A stretch of DNA of 49,910 bases from the NCBI RefSeq assembly GCF_012911015.1, contig NZ_WVVV01000013.1, positions 65,001-114,910 of the forward strand. The letters run 5' to 3'. Every line of letters begins with the position of its first letter. The first letter of the stretch is position 1. The stretch comes from Chelativorans sp. ZYF759. GTDB taxonomy: Bacteria; Pseudomonadota; Alphaproteobacteria; Rhizobiales; Rhizobiaceae. The notes beneath the pieces were generated by a model, which saw only the letters and a program-made list of their open reading frames with translations, searched no databases and was not told the origin of the DNA. Made by a program: the position numbers and the translations under genes. Positions 33,007-41,120 of the stretch are shown here, piece after piece.

Positions 33007-33910
33007 GCTGCAAAGGTCGATCTATGTCGACCGATTTCGCCTGGCCTTCCATACCCAGAAGGGCACTGCCTTTCAGGACTGGTTTGTGCGCATGGCCGGC
33101 CACGCTTTCGGCGCAGACTTCGAAGAGGTCCGGCCCTACGGTCCCTATGGCGATCTGAAATGCGACGGTCGCCGGATCAGCAGCGGCGCGGTGTTCCAGT
33201 GCTATGCCCCGGACGCCGTGAAAGAGGCCGACCTCATCGCCAAGATCGATGAGGATTTCCACGGCGCGCGCGCCCACTGGGGCGACGACATGCAGGAATG
33301 GATTTTCGTCCATAACGACAGCCGCGGCCTCCCGCCAAACGCGGTTCAGCATTTGGACGGCCTGCGCAAATCACACCCCGCGATTCAGATATCGACTTGG
33401 TCCGAACCTGAGCTTCATGCTCTCGCGATGGGCCTCGATCTCTCCGCGCTACAGGCCCTGTTCGGCCTTGCGGCCTCGATCGCCATCGTAGATCGGTTGG
33501 TGCTGTCCGATCTCATGCCGATTATCGACGCGCTGCAGCGCCAGGACAGCCCGGCCAATCCGCCGCTGACACCGCCGTCGCTCGAAAAGCTCGAAAAGAA
33601 TGCGCTATCCGAGGAAACCGGGCTCTTCCTGCGGATTGGCCGGCGCAAGTCCAGTCTGGTCGACACATTCTTCCGCAAGAGCCCGCGACCGGATCTCGGC
33701 GAACGCATCGCCGAGGCCTTCCGCACGCGCTACGCCGAGCTGAAGGCGCTCGACCTGCCCGCCGACGTGATTTTCAAGCACCTACAGGACTATGCCGGGT
33801 TCAACGGCGAACCCAAGCGTCAAGGCGCAGCCCTCGCGGTCCTCGCCTATTTCTTTGATAGCTGCGACATTTTCGAAGATCCGGTCGCCTCCTCGCTGGA
33901 GGCACTATGA
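32999..33910 (+). CDS. ABC-3C system effector: restriction-fold N-terminus plus ABC-3C C-terminal domain
   Basis: 303 residues from ATG 32999. The N-terminal 130 or so residues resemble a PD-(D/E)XK fold: FQDWFVRMAGHAF helix, D52 and D56 in GDLKCDG, then VFQCYAP (Q67) where the usual QxK lysine is absent; K75 in the next helix may replace it. A linker (about 165-205) leads to a helical C-terminal domain (SLVDTFFRKSPRPDLGERIAEAFRTRYAEL, EPKRQGAALAVLAYFFDSCDIFED) of the type that ties ABC-3C effectors to their ATPase. The following two genes complete the trio with ATGA overlaps. Predicted to cut nucleic acid when licensed by the ATPase. Confidence 0.75.
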   Translation: MDELQRSIYVDRFRLAFHTQKGTAFQDWFVRMAGHAFGADFEEVRPYGPYGDLKCDGRRISSGAVFQCYAPDAVKEADLIAKIDEDFHGARAHWGDDMQEWIFVHNDSRGLPPNAVQHLDGLRKSHPAIQISTWSEPELHALAMGLDLSALQALFGLAASIAIVDRLVLSDLMPIIDALQRQDSPANPPLTPPSLEKLEKNALSEETGLFLRIGRRKSSLVDTFFRKSPRPDLGERIAEAFRTRYAELKALDLPADVIFKHLQDYAGFNGEPKRQGAALAVLAYFFDSCDIFEDPVASSLEAL

Positions 33911-34152
33911 TCCTTCCGACCAAACACGTCCGTCCGGATCGCGCGCTGATCGGCGTCGGCGCGGAGGTGCTCGATATCCTGAAGCGGCCGATGACGATGT
34001 CGCGGCTCTGGGACGAGGTGCGCGGCCGGCGCTCCTTGCATGCCCCGAACGCGCCGATCGACTATCAATGGTTCGTCTTGTCGCTGGATCTCCTCTATGT
34101 GATAGGTGCGCTGGAATTCGAGCGCGGCCTGGTGCGGAGGGTTCAGTCATGA
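33907..34152 (+). CDS. ABC-3C system middle component
   Basis: 81 residues: MILPTKHVRPDRALIGVGAE, LKRPMTMSRLWDEVR and DYQWFVLSLDLLYVIGALEF. Small winged-helix-like linker of the middle-component class (MC6-like by my recollection) that couples effector and ATPase. Overlaps both neighbours by ATGA, so it is made in step with them. Confidence 0.8.
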   Translation: MILPTKHVRPDRALIGVGAEVLDILKRPMTMSRLWDEVRGRRSLHAPNAPIDYQWFVLSLDLLYVIGALEFERGLVRRVQS

Positions 34153-35912
34153 TCCGCCGCTTCGGTAGTGACCTCTCGTCCTTCAAGACCCTGACCTTCG
34201 GACCCGGCCTCAACATCCTGCTCGCCGACAAGAGCGAGGGCGCAAACGATCGCCAGTCCCGCAACGGCGCTGGGAAGACGAGCTTCATCGAGCTTGTCCA
34301 TTTCCTGTTCGGCGCTGACGCCCGCAAGGAAAGCATCTTCCGTTCCGACGCGCTGTCGCAGTGGACATTTGATGTCGCCGTCGACATCGCCGGCGAGGCC
34401 ATCTCCGCGGCGCGCAGCGGCGCGAAGCCTAGCCGGATCTTCGTCAATGGTGCGGTAGAGAACTGGCCCATCCCGCCGCAGTTCGACCAGCGAGCCGGGC
34501 TGTTCGAACTGTCGAACGAGAACTGGAAGGCTAATCTTGGCCATCTCTGGTTCGGCCTGCCGATCTCGGCGGGCGACGAAGCCGAGCGGTTTCAACCCTC
34601 GTTCCGGTCGCTCTTTTCCTACTTCGTCCGGCGTCAGCTCAGCGGCGGGTTCCAGCAGCCTATGCAGCATTCGACCATGCAGCAGGCTTGGGATCAGCAG
34701 GTTTCCATCTGCTATCTGCTCGGCCTCGACTGGACGATTCCGGGCCGCTTTCAAGAACTGCGCGGCCAGGAGAAGGTCGCCCAGGAGCTTCGCAAGGCGG
34801 CGCGCAGCGGCGATCTCGGCCGCTTCTTCGGCAAAGCGGCCGACCTGCGGACACGTCTGACGATCGCGGAAGCCCGCACCGGGCGGTTGCGGGCTCAACT
34901 CGAGAATTTTGAGGTCGTGCCGGAATACAAGGCTCTCGAGCGCGAGGCGAACGAGATCACGCGCGAGATCGACGCGCTCAACATCGAAAACGTCGTCGAT
35001 GGTGACCTGCTGCAGCAACTTCGCGCCTCGCTCGGCGAGGAGGACGCGCCCGACCTTGCAGACGTCACCAAACTCTACGCCGAGGCAGGCGTCGTGCTAC
35101 CGGATATGGTTCGCCGACGCTTCGACGAGGTCGAGCGCTTCCATCTGACCATCATTGAAAACCGCCGTGCGCATCTGAACGCCGAAATCGCCTCGGCCGA
35201 AACGCGCATGACCGAGCGCGACCAGCGGGTCGCCGACCGCGATCGGCGCCGCCGACAAATTATGGGCGTTCTGCGCTCGGGTGGCGCGCTCGAACATTAC
35301 ACCAGCCTTCGGGAGGAAGCCGGCAGAGCCGAAGCCGAAGTCGAGGGCCTGCGCCAGCGGCTCGAAATCGCCGAGCGCATCGAAAGCACCAAGGCGGAAC
35401 TCGACATCGAACGGGCCAACCTGACGAAGGAGCTGCGCGACGACATTCACGAACGCGCCGACGTCATCCGCGAGGCCATCCTCGCCTTCGAGGCGCTGTC
35501 AGAGTCGCTCTACGAAAAGGCTGGAAGCCTCACCATCTCGGAGACCGGCGGCGGGCCGCAGTTCGAGGTCCACATCGACGGGCAAAGGAGCAAGGGCATC
35601 ACCAACATGCAGATCTTCTGCTTCGATCTCATGTTGACCGAAATCAGCATCAAGAACGGTCGCGGGCCGCGCTTTCTCATCCACGACAGCCATCTGTTCG
35701 ACGGCGTGGATGAACGTCAGGTCGCGAAGGCGCTTCAGCTTGGGGCCGAGCGCGCCGAGGCGGCCGGCTTCCAGTATATCGTAACGATGAACTCCGACGC
35801 GCTGCCGAGCGAAGGCTTCCAGCGAGGTTTCGATGTTCAAGCCCATGTCATCGACACCAAGCTGACCGACGCGACCGATACGGGCGGCCTGTTCGGCCTA
35901 CGCTTCGAGTAG
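34149..35912 (+). CDS. ABC-3C system ATPase (SMC/RecN-like, DUF2326)
   Basis: 587 residues. Walker A is RNGAGKTS (38-45) after the N-terminal strand MIRRFGSDLSSFKTLTFGPG. A long coiled-coil region runs about 215-450. The C-terminal DUF2326-type half has GQRSKGITNMQIFCFDLML and a Walker B-like strand FLIHDSHLFDGVDERQ. This SMC-like ATPase is the sensor or motor of ABC three-component systems, thought to detect invading nucleic acid and activate the effector. Overlaps the middle component by ATGA and is followed after 7 nt by the next gene. Confidence 0.9.
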   Translation: MIRRFGSDLSSFKTLTFGPGLNILLADKSEGANDRQSRNGAGKTSFIELVHFLFGADARKESIFRSDALSQWTFDVAVDIAGEAISAARSGAKPSRIFVNGAVENWPIPPQFDQRAGLFELSNENWKANLGHLWFGLPISAGDEAERFQPSFRSLFSYFVRRQLSGGFQQPMQHSTMQQAWDQQVSICYLLGLDWTIPGRFQELRGQEKVAQELRKAARSGDLGRFFGKAADLRTRLTIAEARTGRLRAQLENFEVVPEYKALEREANEITREIDALNIENVVDGDLLQQLRASLGEEDAPDLADVTKLYAEAGVVLPDMVRRRFDEVERFHLTIIENRRAHLNAEIASAETRMTERDQRVADRDRRRRQIMGVLRSGGALEHYTSLREEAGRAEAEVEGLRQRLEIAERIESTKAELDIERANLTKELRDDIHERADVIREAILAFEALSESLYEKAGSLTISETGGGPQFEVHIDGQRSKGITNMQIFCFDLMLTEISIKNGRGPRFLIHDSHLFDGVDERQVAKALQLGAERAEAAGFQYIVTMNSDALPSEGFQRGFDVQAHVIDTKLTDATDTGGLFGLRFE

Positions 35913-35919
35913 GCTGTCC

Positions 35920-36735
35920 ATGCGTTCCGCACCGTTCACCCGCCCGACACTGCTTGCCGCTATCGAACTGCTCGAACTCCACAGCCAGGCCAAATTCAAC
36001 CAGATGGTGCTGCGGCTCGGGCTTGAGGACGAGATACCCTCGACCACCTCCCTCAGCGTCGCGAAAAAATGCGATCTTCTTGGACGGATCGTCCTGCAGC
36101 GCATGGATAATGTCCTCGACACGCTCGACGGCTCGATGACCTTGGGTGAAGCGGTGATCCGCCAAGCAGCACTGCTCGCCCAGCAGGACTTGGCCACGTC
36201 GCTTCAAACAGCGTTCGCGCGCGGTCTCGCCCGTGACGGCTACGTTCTGGTATGGGACGACTATGGCCGCAGCGCGTCGATCCGCGCCGCCCTTCCCAGC
36301 GAGATCCATCTTCCCGAGACCGACGACGAGGTTCATCAGCTTCTGAAGCACTTCAGCTTTACCACCCCGCTCGGGCACCTCGACCAAGCAATCGAGGCGC
36401 ATACGCGCGGCGATTGGGCCGCTTGCAACGGACAGCTTCGAACCTTCATCGAGAGCTTGTTCGACGACATCGCGCGCAATGTCAGGCCGGCGGAAGCCGT
36501 GGCCCGACCGAGTTCGGAGAATCGGCGCGCGCTTCTTGCGGAAATCGGCTTCCTGTCGACGGCCCGCAACGAGTGGACGCAGGACGGCAAGAATTACATC
36601 AACGGCCTCTTCAAGATGCTGCACACGGAAGGGTCGCACCCAGGCCTTTCCGACGAGGATCACGCCACCTTCCGGCTGCATGTCGTGCTGGTGACTGCCA
36701 GGACATTCCTGCGCCGCCTCGCGAACGGCCAGTGA
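35920..36735 (+). CDS. Unknown protein with possible HEPN-like C-terminal domain, ABC-3C operon
   Basis: 271 residues, not recognised by name. The N-terminal 80 residues (LLAAIELLELHSQAKFNQMVLRLGL) form a helical domain like the small effector-associated adaptor domains of conflict proteins. The C-terminal 130 residues are helical (LDQAIEAHTRGDWAACNGQL, INGLFKMLHTEGSHPGLSDED, FRLHVVLVTARTFLRRL), similar in layout to HEPN domains but without a clear RX4-6H. Start ATG 35920 lies 7 nt after the ATPase stop, so it belongs to the same transcript. May be an adaptor or an inactive HEPN partner of the next gene. Confidence 0.7.
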   Translation: MRSAPFTRPTLLAAIELLELHSQAKFNQMVLRLGLEDEIPSTTSLSVAKKCDLLGRIVLQRMDNVLDTLDGSMTLGEAVIRQAALLAQQDLATSLQTAFARGLARDGYVLVWDDYGRSASIRAALPSEIHLPETDDEVHQLLKHFSFTTPLGHLDQAIEAHTRGDWAACNGQLRTFIESLFDDIARNVRPAEAVARPSSENRRALLAEIGFLSTARNEWTQDGKNYINGLFKMLHTEGSHPGLSDEDHATFRLHVVLVTARTFLRRLANGQ

Positions 36736-36742
36736 GTTGCCG

Positions 36743-37540
36743 ATGGCGTTCTTCACCCAAGACCAACTGGAAGCGATTGCAGGCGCGCTCGGCGAAACCT
36801 CAGAAGGCCTGACCGGGCCGGAGATCGAGCATCTTCTCGCCTCATCGAAGATCGCTGACCCTGGACCAGCCACGAAGCGCGTTCGCCTCTTTAACGCCTT
36901 CGCCGAGTGTCAGAACACCAAGCAGAACCGCACCAACATCCTCGAATTCATCCGACTAGCGATGAAGCCGGCGCGATATAGCCGCGAGCCGCATCGCTAC
37001 GAACCAATGCGGGCGCGCCTCAACCAGGCGCTGGCATTCGCGGGCCTCGTCGTCAACCAGTCAGCCGAGCTGAGCAAGGCCGACGCCGCCCAGACCCTGC
37101 CCGAAGCCCAGCGTCGCGCGCGCGATCTGCGCGCCGATCTTGAGGGGCGCGGCGTGCATGCCGACGTCCTCAAATTCTGCCGTGCGGAGCTTCTTGCCGA
37201 CAACTATTTTCATGCGGTGCAGGAAGCGGTCAAAAGCGTCGCCGACAAGATGCGGACGCGGACAGGGCTCATTGACGACGGTGCGACGCTGGTCGATCGG
37301 GCCTTGGCCGGCAGTCTGCCGATGCTTGCGATCAACCCGCTGTCCACCGCGAGCGAGCGGAGTGAGCAAAGCGGGTTCGCAAACCTGGTCCGCGGCACCT
37401 TCGGTATGTTCCGCAACCCCACGGCGCATGAGGCGCGCATCCACTGGGCGATGTCCAAAGAAGATGCAGAAGACCTGTTGACGATCGTGTCGCTCATCCA
37501 CCGCCGCCTCGATGCCGCCCATATGCCGGCGCGCACATGA
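36743..37540 (+). CDS. TIGR02391-type HEPN protein, probable RNase
   Basis: 265 residues from ATG 36743 (a TTG two codons upstream is less likely). The C-terminal half fits the TIGR02391/Ymh family: FCRAELLADNYFHAVQEAVKSVADKMR and FANLVRGTFGMFRNPTAHEARIHW, with the HEPN catalytic motif R224-N-P-T-A-H229 (RX4H). HEPN proteins of this kind cleave RNA in abortive defence or form toxin pairs. Its stop overlaps the next start by ATGA. Confidence 0.85.
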   Translation: MAFFTQDQLEAIAGALGETSEGLTGPEIEHLLASSKIADPGPATKRVRLFNAFAECQNTKQNRTNILEFIRLAMKPARYSREPHRYEPMRARLNQALAFAGLVVNQSAELSKADAAQTLPEAQRRARDLRADLEGRGVHADVLKFCRAELLADNYFHAVQEAVKSVADKMRTRTGLIDDGATLVDRALAGSLPMLAINPLSTASERSEQSGFANLVRGTFGMFRNPTAHEARIHWAMSKEDAEDLLTIVSLIHRRLDAAHMPART

Positions 37541-39156
37541 CCACGAACGCCGCCGACGGAGGACATGACATAGAACGCGAGCTGGAATCCGATCGGATCG
37601 GTCGCATCGGTGAGCGCCAGTTCGAGCTTCTTTGCGAACGCGCAGGGCTCTTCTGCAACAAGAGCACCGTCGACATCATGGGCTGGGACTTCATCGTGGA
37701 ATTCCCGATGGGATCAGGCGGACAATCGTCGCTGCCGCTCGATCAGCGCCAGACCAACGCCGCCCGGGTCCAACTGAAGTCGACGCTCGGTCGCACCGGA
37801 AGCCGCATCCGACTTAGCCTGTCCGCCATTGATCGCCTCGCCAAGGACCCTCGGCCCGCGCTAATCATCGTCTTCCGGATGCGTGCCGACAGTGAGATCC
37901 AGTCGGCATACCTCGTTCACCTGATCGGCAACGAACTCGCCCGCGTGCTCAAGCGATTGCGATTGGCAGAGGCTCGAAAAGCGCACGACATCAATCATGC
38001 AGACATCAGCTACGACTATGAGAAAGTCGGACAGCGCTTCGAGCCGACCGCCGCCGGCCTCTTGGCGGCCTTATCGGCCGTCTGCGGAGAAGACCCAGGC
38101 ACCTATACCGCCGAGAAGCAGCGACAACTCGACAAGCTCGGCTATGAGAACGGCCGGTTCGAGGCCGAAGCGCTACTCCAGTTCGACGGCCCGGAGCATT
38201 TCGCCAACCTGCTGCTCGGCCTCGAGCCGCTGAAGCCGCACCGTCTGCGCGTGTACGACAGCCGCTTCGGCATTCGCCTGCCGTATCAAGGCACGCTCTT
38301 CGACGACATCGAGGAACTCCGACTGACCCCGCCGTCGCTCGGACCATGCGAGATCGCGATCCGAGGCCACGGCTTCGCACAGGCGGCGCGGTTCGACGGA
38401 GAGATGTTCATTGGGCCGCCGATCATCGAGCCGCACGGACCCGAACTGCTCGTCCGCAGCCAGGACTTCATCATTCGTCTCACTCCTCCTGCGCTCAGGT
38501 TCGAAAGCGTTGGCTCCATCGACGATATGGAATACACGCTCGAAGAGTGGGCGGAGCTGCTGCGCGGTCTCACGCTCATGGCGACCGAGCGATCCACGCT
38601 AACGATTTCTGGAAATAGCCGGATTCCCCCGATCACCCTTCCCGTCAATGAGCCGCTCACCGGGCCATATCTCGACGAGTTGCCGCTCATCTCGACCTTC
38701 GTGGATGGTTGGCTGCGCCTGCTCACCAACGCCGGCCTGCGCTCAACTACCCGTTTCAAATTCGGTGCGTTCTGGGCGGCCAATGATGCACGTATGGTCG
38801 TGGACATCCTGCTCAACCCTCGCCCGGAGGCTCGCTTTGAGTTCCAAAGCCTCGACGTCGAGGAGAATGCGCCGCCACCGGTGGGTCTTTACTTCAACAG
38901 CATATCATTCGCCGATACGAGCATCAGCTTCAGCGCAAAGGTATTCTTCGAGGAGACCAACGATCTCGAATGGCGGTATCGCTCAACACGGTTTGAAGCT
39001 CTCGATGTTCGCCCGATTGTCGAGGACCTTGAGGAATATGGTTTAGATCAGGCTGGGGTCGCCGACGTGAAGCTCATCATCGACCCGCGCAACATAACCA
39101 TGACGCCGCGCAGCGACGCTGCCGACGCTATCGGCGTCTTACCCAAACAGGGCTGA
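37537..39156 (+). CDS. DUF4365-like PD-(D/E)XK nuclease with large unknown C-terminal half
   Basis: 539 residues. The N-terminal 170 residues show the DUF4365-type restriction fold: GRIGERQFELLCERAGL with E26, MGWDFIVEF with D51, and ARVQLKST with Q79 and K81, a complete catalytic set. The remaining 360 residues are rich in predicted beta strands, with no motif I can name; repeated FES/FEF/FEA elements suggest a beta-sandwich recognition module. Last gene of the overlapping operon. Probably a DNA-cleaving effector; its link to the ABC-3C trio rests on gene order. Confidence 0.75.
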   Translation: MTTNAADGGHDIERELESDRIGRIGERQFELLCERAGLFCNKSTVDIMGWDFIVEFPMGSGGQSSLPLDQRQTNAARVQLKSTLGRTGSRIRLSLSAIDRLAKDPRPALIIVFRMRADSEIQSAYLVHLIGNELARVLKRLRLAEARKAHDINHADISYDYEKVGQRFEPTAAGLLAALSAVCGEDPGTYTAEKQRQLDKLGYENGRFEAEALLQFDGPEHFANLLLGLEPLKPHRLRVYDSRFGIRLPYQGTLFDDIEELRLTPPSLGPCEIAIRGHGFAQAARFDGEMFIGPPIIEPHGPELLVRSQDFIIRLTPPALRFESVGSIDDMEYTLEEWAELLRGLTLMATERSTLTISGNSRIPPITLPVNEPLTGPYLDELPLISTFVDGWLRLLTNAGLRSTTRFKFGAFWAANDARMVVDILLNPRPEARFEFQSLDVEENAPPPVGLYFNSISFADTSISFSAKVFFEETNDLEWRYRSTRFEALDVRPIVEDLEEYGLDQAGVADVKLIIDPRNITMTPRSDAADAIGVLPKQG

Positions 39157-39170
39157 GCGGCCGCATTGCC

Positions 39171-39404
39171 ATCTCTCGCGCCGAGCACGTCGCACGCCTG
39201 AGCGACCTCTCGGCAAATCTCGCCAGCGTCGGCGATTAGGCTTCCCTGTTCCCACTGCCGCACGGGCGTGGCGACGAATTCCATCAGAGTTCGCCGACGC
39301 CCGATCCACGGGGTCAGCCGCTCAAAGGTCCGCGAACCCGCGATATGTATGTACGCGGCCTGCACATCGAGTCAGTAAAGGTGAAGACGCAGGGTTTCCG
39401 GTAA
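39171..39404 (+). pseudogene. dnaE2: Decayed C-terminal tail of a second dnaE2
   Basis: The frame from 39171 reads ...HVARLSDLSANLASVGD, then a TAG at 39237, then [19 protein letters not shown] and on to IESVKVKTQGFR before TAA 39402. This matches the DnaE2 C-terminus; the intact copy at 42555-45845 has [24 protein letters not shown] and VRTRDFR at the same place. Nothing of the other 1000 or so residues is present. It fills most of the 327-nt gap between the nuclease gene and the next ORF. Confidence 0.85.
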
Positions 39405-39417
39405 GCGTGAGTGTCTG

Positions 39418-39433
39418 CGAAACTGTCGTTTCG
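39418..39433. repeat. Small inverted repeat upstream of the 262-residue gene
   Basis: Perfect CGAAAC-TGTC-GTTTCG, 14 nt after the dnaE2 remnant and 50 nt before the ATG at 39484. Could be an operator; too short to be sure. Confidence 0.25.
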
Positions 39434-39483
39434 GGAACATAGTCGCCTCAAGGGCAATAGGGCAGCGAGGACCGAAAGAACAC

Positions 39484-40272
39484 ATGGGTGATTGGGACAT
39501 CGGAGAAGACTGGATGAGTCGGATGGGGAATATCGGCGAAAAGACGCTCGGCCCCGTCGCTATACATGGCGGGCTGCAACTGAAGCACCGCCAGCAAAAC
39601 CGCGACGCCTTCAAAAGCTCAAAAGAATCGGAGTTGATAACGCAGGCGCACGCATCCGCGGTCAGCGCGCTGGTCAACTTCCTCTCCCGAATGGCCGGAA
39701 AGCCGATCCCCGCCGATCGCGAGGATGCGCAGGGACAGGCGGCGTTGATCGCCCATTTTGTCCAGGGGATCGACCTCTGTGAAACGGCGATCGTTGAGGG
39801 GTTGTATCCCCAGGCCGCGACCCTTCTGCGCCAACAGCACGAGATCATCGCAGCGGTCGAGGAGTTCACCGCAGACCGTCGCAAGGACGGAAAGACACCA
39901 CATGCGACCATCGGTGTACTTCGCGACATGGGCCGTATCTATGGCGACCTGAGCGGCGGCGCCCATGTCTCGCACGCGAACCTGCTCAAAAACTTCGTCA
40001 TCATTGAAATCGGCGAGAACAATGGTCCTTCACTGCTCCCGATCTACCACCATGAAATCACCCTCAACCTTTATGCGCTCCACGTCAGTTACATCCTCAT
40101 GATGCTCGAACTGGCCGGCGACGTGCAAAACAGCGTGACGGGGGACACGCTCAATTCCGACGAAGTGAAGCTGCATTTTATCGGACGCCAGATCCTCATT
40201 GACCTCGGCTTGATCCGGTTCGAGGAGGCGTCCGTTCCGCCACCCCAGCAGCGTGAAGACGGGACGAGATGA
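39484..40272 (+). CDS. Unknown helical protein, possibly HEPN/DUF5677-like
   Basis: 262 residues, not recognised with certainty. Mostly helical: ALIAHFVQGIDLCETAIVEG, YPQAATLLRQQHEIIAAVEEF, then YGDLSGGAHVSHANLLKNF and a hydrophobic HVSYILMMLELAGD. The pattern of a helix pair ending in L-S-x-x-x-H is what DUF5677/HEPN-like proteins show, but no RX4-6H is present. ATG 39484 is used; ATG 39511 is an alternative. It sits between the dnaE2 remnant and the SOS operon, which suggests a separate insertion. Confidence 0.65.
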   Translation: MGDWDIGEDWMSRMGNIGEKTLGPVAIHGGLQLKHRQQNRDAFKSSKESELITQAHASAVSALVNFLSRMAGKPIPADREDAQGQAALIAHFVQGIDLCETAIVEGLYPQAATLLRQQHEIIAAVEEFTADRRKDGKTPHATIGVLRDMGRIYGDLSGGAHVSHANLLKNFVIIEIGENNGPSLLPIYHHEITLNLYALHVSYILMMLELAGDVQNSVTGDTLNSDEVKLHFIGRQILIDLGLIRFEEASVPPPQQREDGTR

Positions 40273-40289
40273 CCCTTGGAAGACTCGTC

Positions 40290-40327
40290 TTGACTCCCGA
40301 GGCCGAAAGATAGAACAAATAGCGAAC
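40290..40327 (+). promoter_or_regulatory. LexA-regulated promoter of imuA-imuB-dnaE2-dinB
   Basis: GAAC (40313-40316)-N7-GAAC (40324-40327) is the reverse complement of the alphaproteobacterial SOS box GTTC-N7-GTTC. A TTGACT -35 candidate lies at 40290-40295, so the box would cover the -10 region and block transcription until DNA damage removes LexA. It is 38 nt before the imuA GTG. Confidence 0.85.
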
Positions 40328-40364
40328 ATGATGAAGGTCGAAAAACCGGAGGTCAACGAGAAAC

Positions 40365-41120
40365 GTGCGGCCACAGCCCGCCATCGCGGAATTGCGCGCT
40401 CGGATCGAAAAGATCGAGGGGCAGCGGCGGCGCGTCCAATCGGTGCTTCCCTTTGGGGTCGCCGAGGTCGATGCGCGCCTGCCCGGCGGCGGGCTGGCGC
40501 TCGGCGCGCTCCATGAGATTGCGGGCGGCGGGAACGGCGTCACCGATGGCGCCGCCGCCGCGCTGTTCGCCGCCGGAATCGCCGCGCGCACCAGGGGCCG
40601 CGTGCTCTGGTGCCTTACCCAGGCGGATATTTTCGCCCCGGCCCTCGATCAGGCGGGGCTCAAGCCCGACCGGGTTTACTTTCTGGAGGCTCGCGACCAG
40701 ACCGGAGTGCTGGCCTGCATGGAGGAAGGGCTGCGCCATGGCGGGCTCGGCGCGGTGGTCGGAGAAGTCGCGCATCTCTCGATGAAGGCGTCACGCCGTC
40801 TGATGCTCGCAGCGGAAGGGACCGGCACCGTCGGTATCGCCGTTAGACGCTGGCGCCGACAAGCCGACTCCATGGATTTCGGGCAGCCTACCGCCGCCGC
40901 GACGCGCTGGCGGGTTTCGGCGCTGCCCTCAACGCCCCTGCCGGTTCCCGGCGTCGGCCGCCATCGCTGGTTGGTCGAACTGATCCGCGCCCGCGCAGGG
41001 GAAAGTGCTGATTTCGAGTTGGAAGCGTGTAATGCACAAACGGGTCGTCTCGCTATACCTGCCGAGCTGGCCGACAGACCGGCTCCGGCGAATGACCGGC
41101 GCCGACGCGCCGCCGGCTGA
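40365..41120 (+). CDS. imuA: SOS mutagenesis protein ImuA (RecA-like)
   Basis: 251 residues, GTG start 40365. RecA/SulA-like protein that links RecA filaments to the ImuB-DnaE2 mutasome. Typical features: VLPFGVAEVDARLPGGGLALGALHEIAGGG and GLGAVVGEVAHLSMKASRRLMLAAEGTG. Its 3' end overlaps imuB by 89 nt, more than usual. LexA box directly upstream. Confidence 0.9.
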   Translation: MRPQPAIAELRARIEKIEGQRRRVQSVLPFGVAEVDARLPGGGLALGALHEIAGGGNGVTDGAAAALFAAGIAARTRGRVLWCLTQADIFAPALDQAGLKPDRVYFLEARDQTGVLACMEEGLRHGGLGAVVGEVAHLSMKASRRLMLAAEGTGTVGIAVRRWRRQADSMDFGQPTAAATRWRVSALPSTPLPVPGVGRHRWLVELIRARAGESADFELEACNAQTGRLAIPAELADRPAPANDRRRRAAG

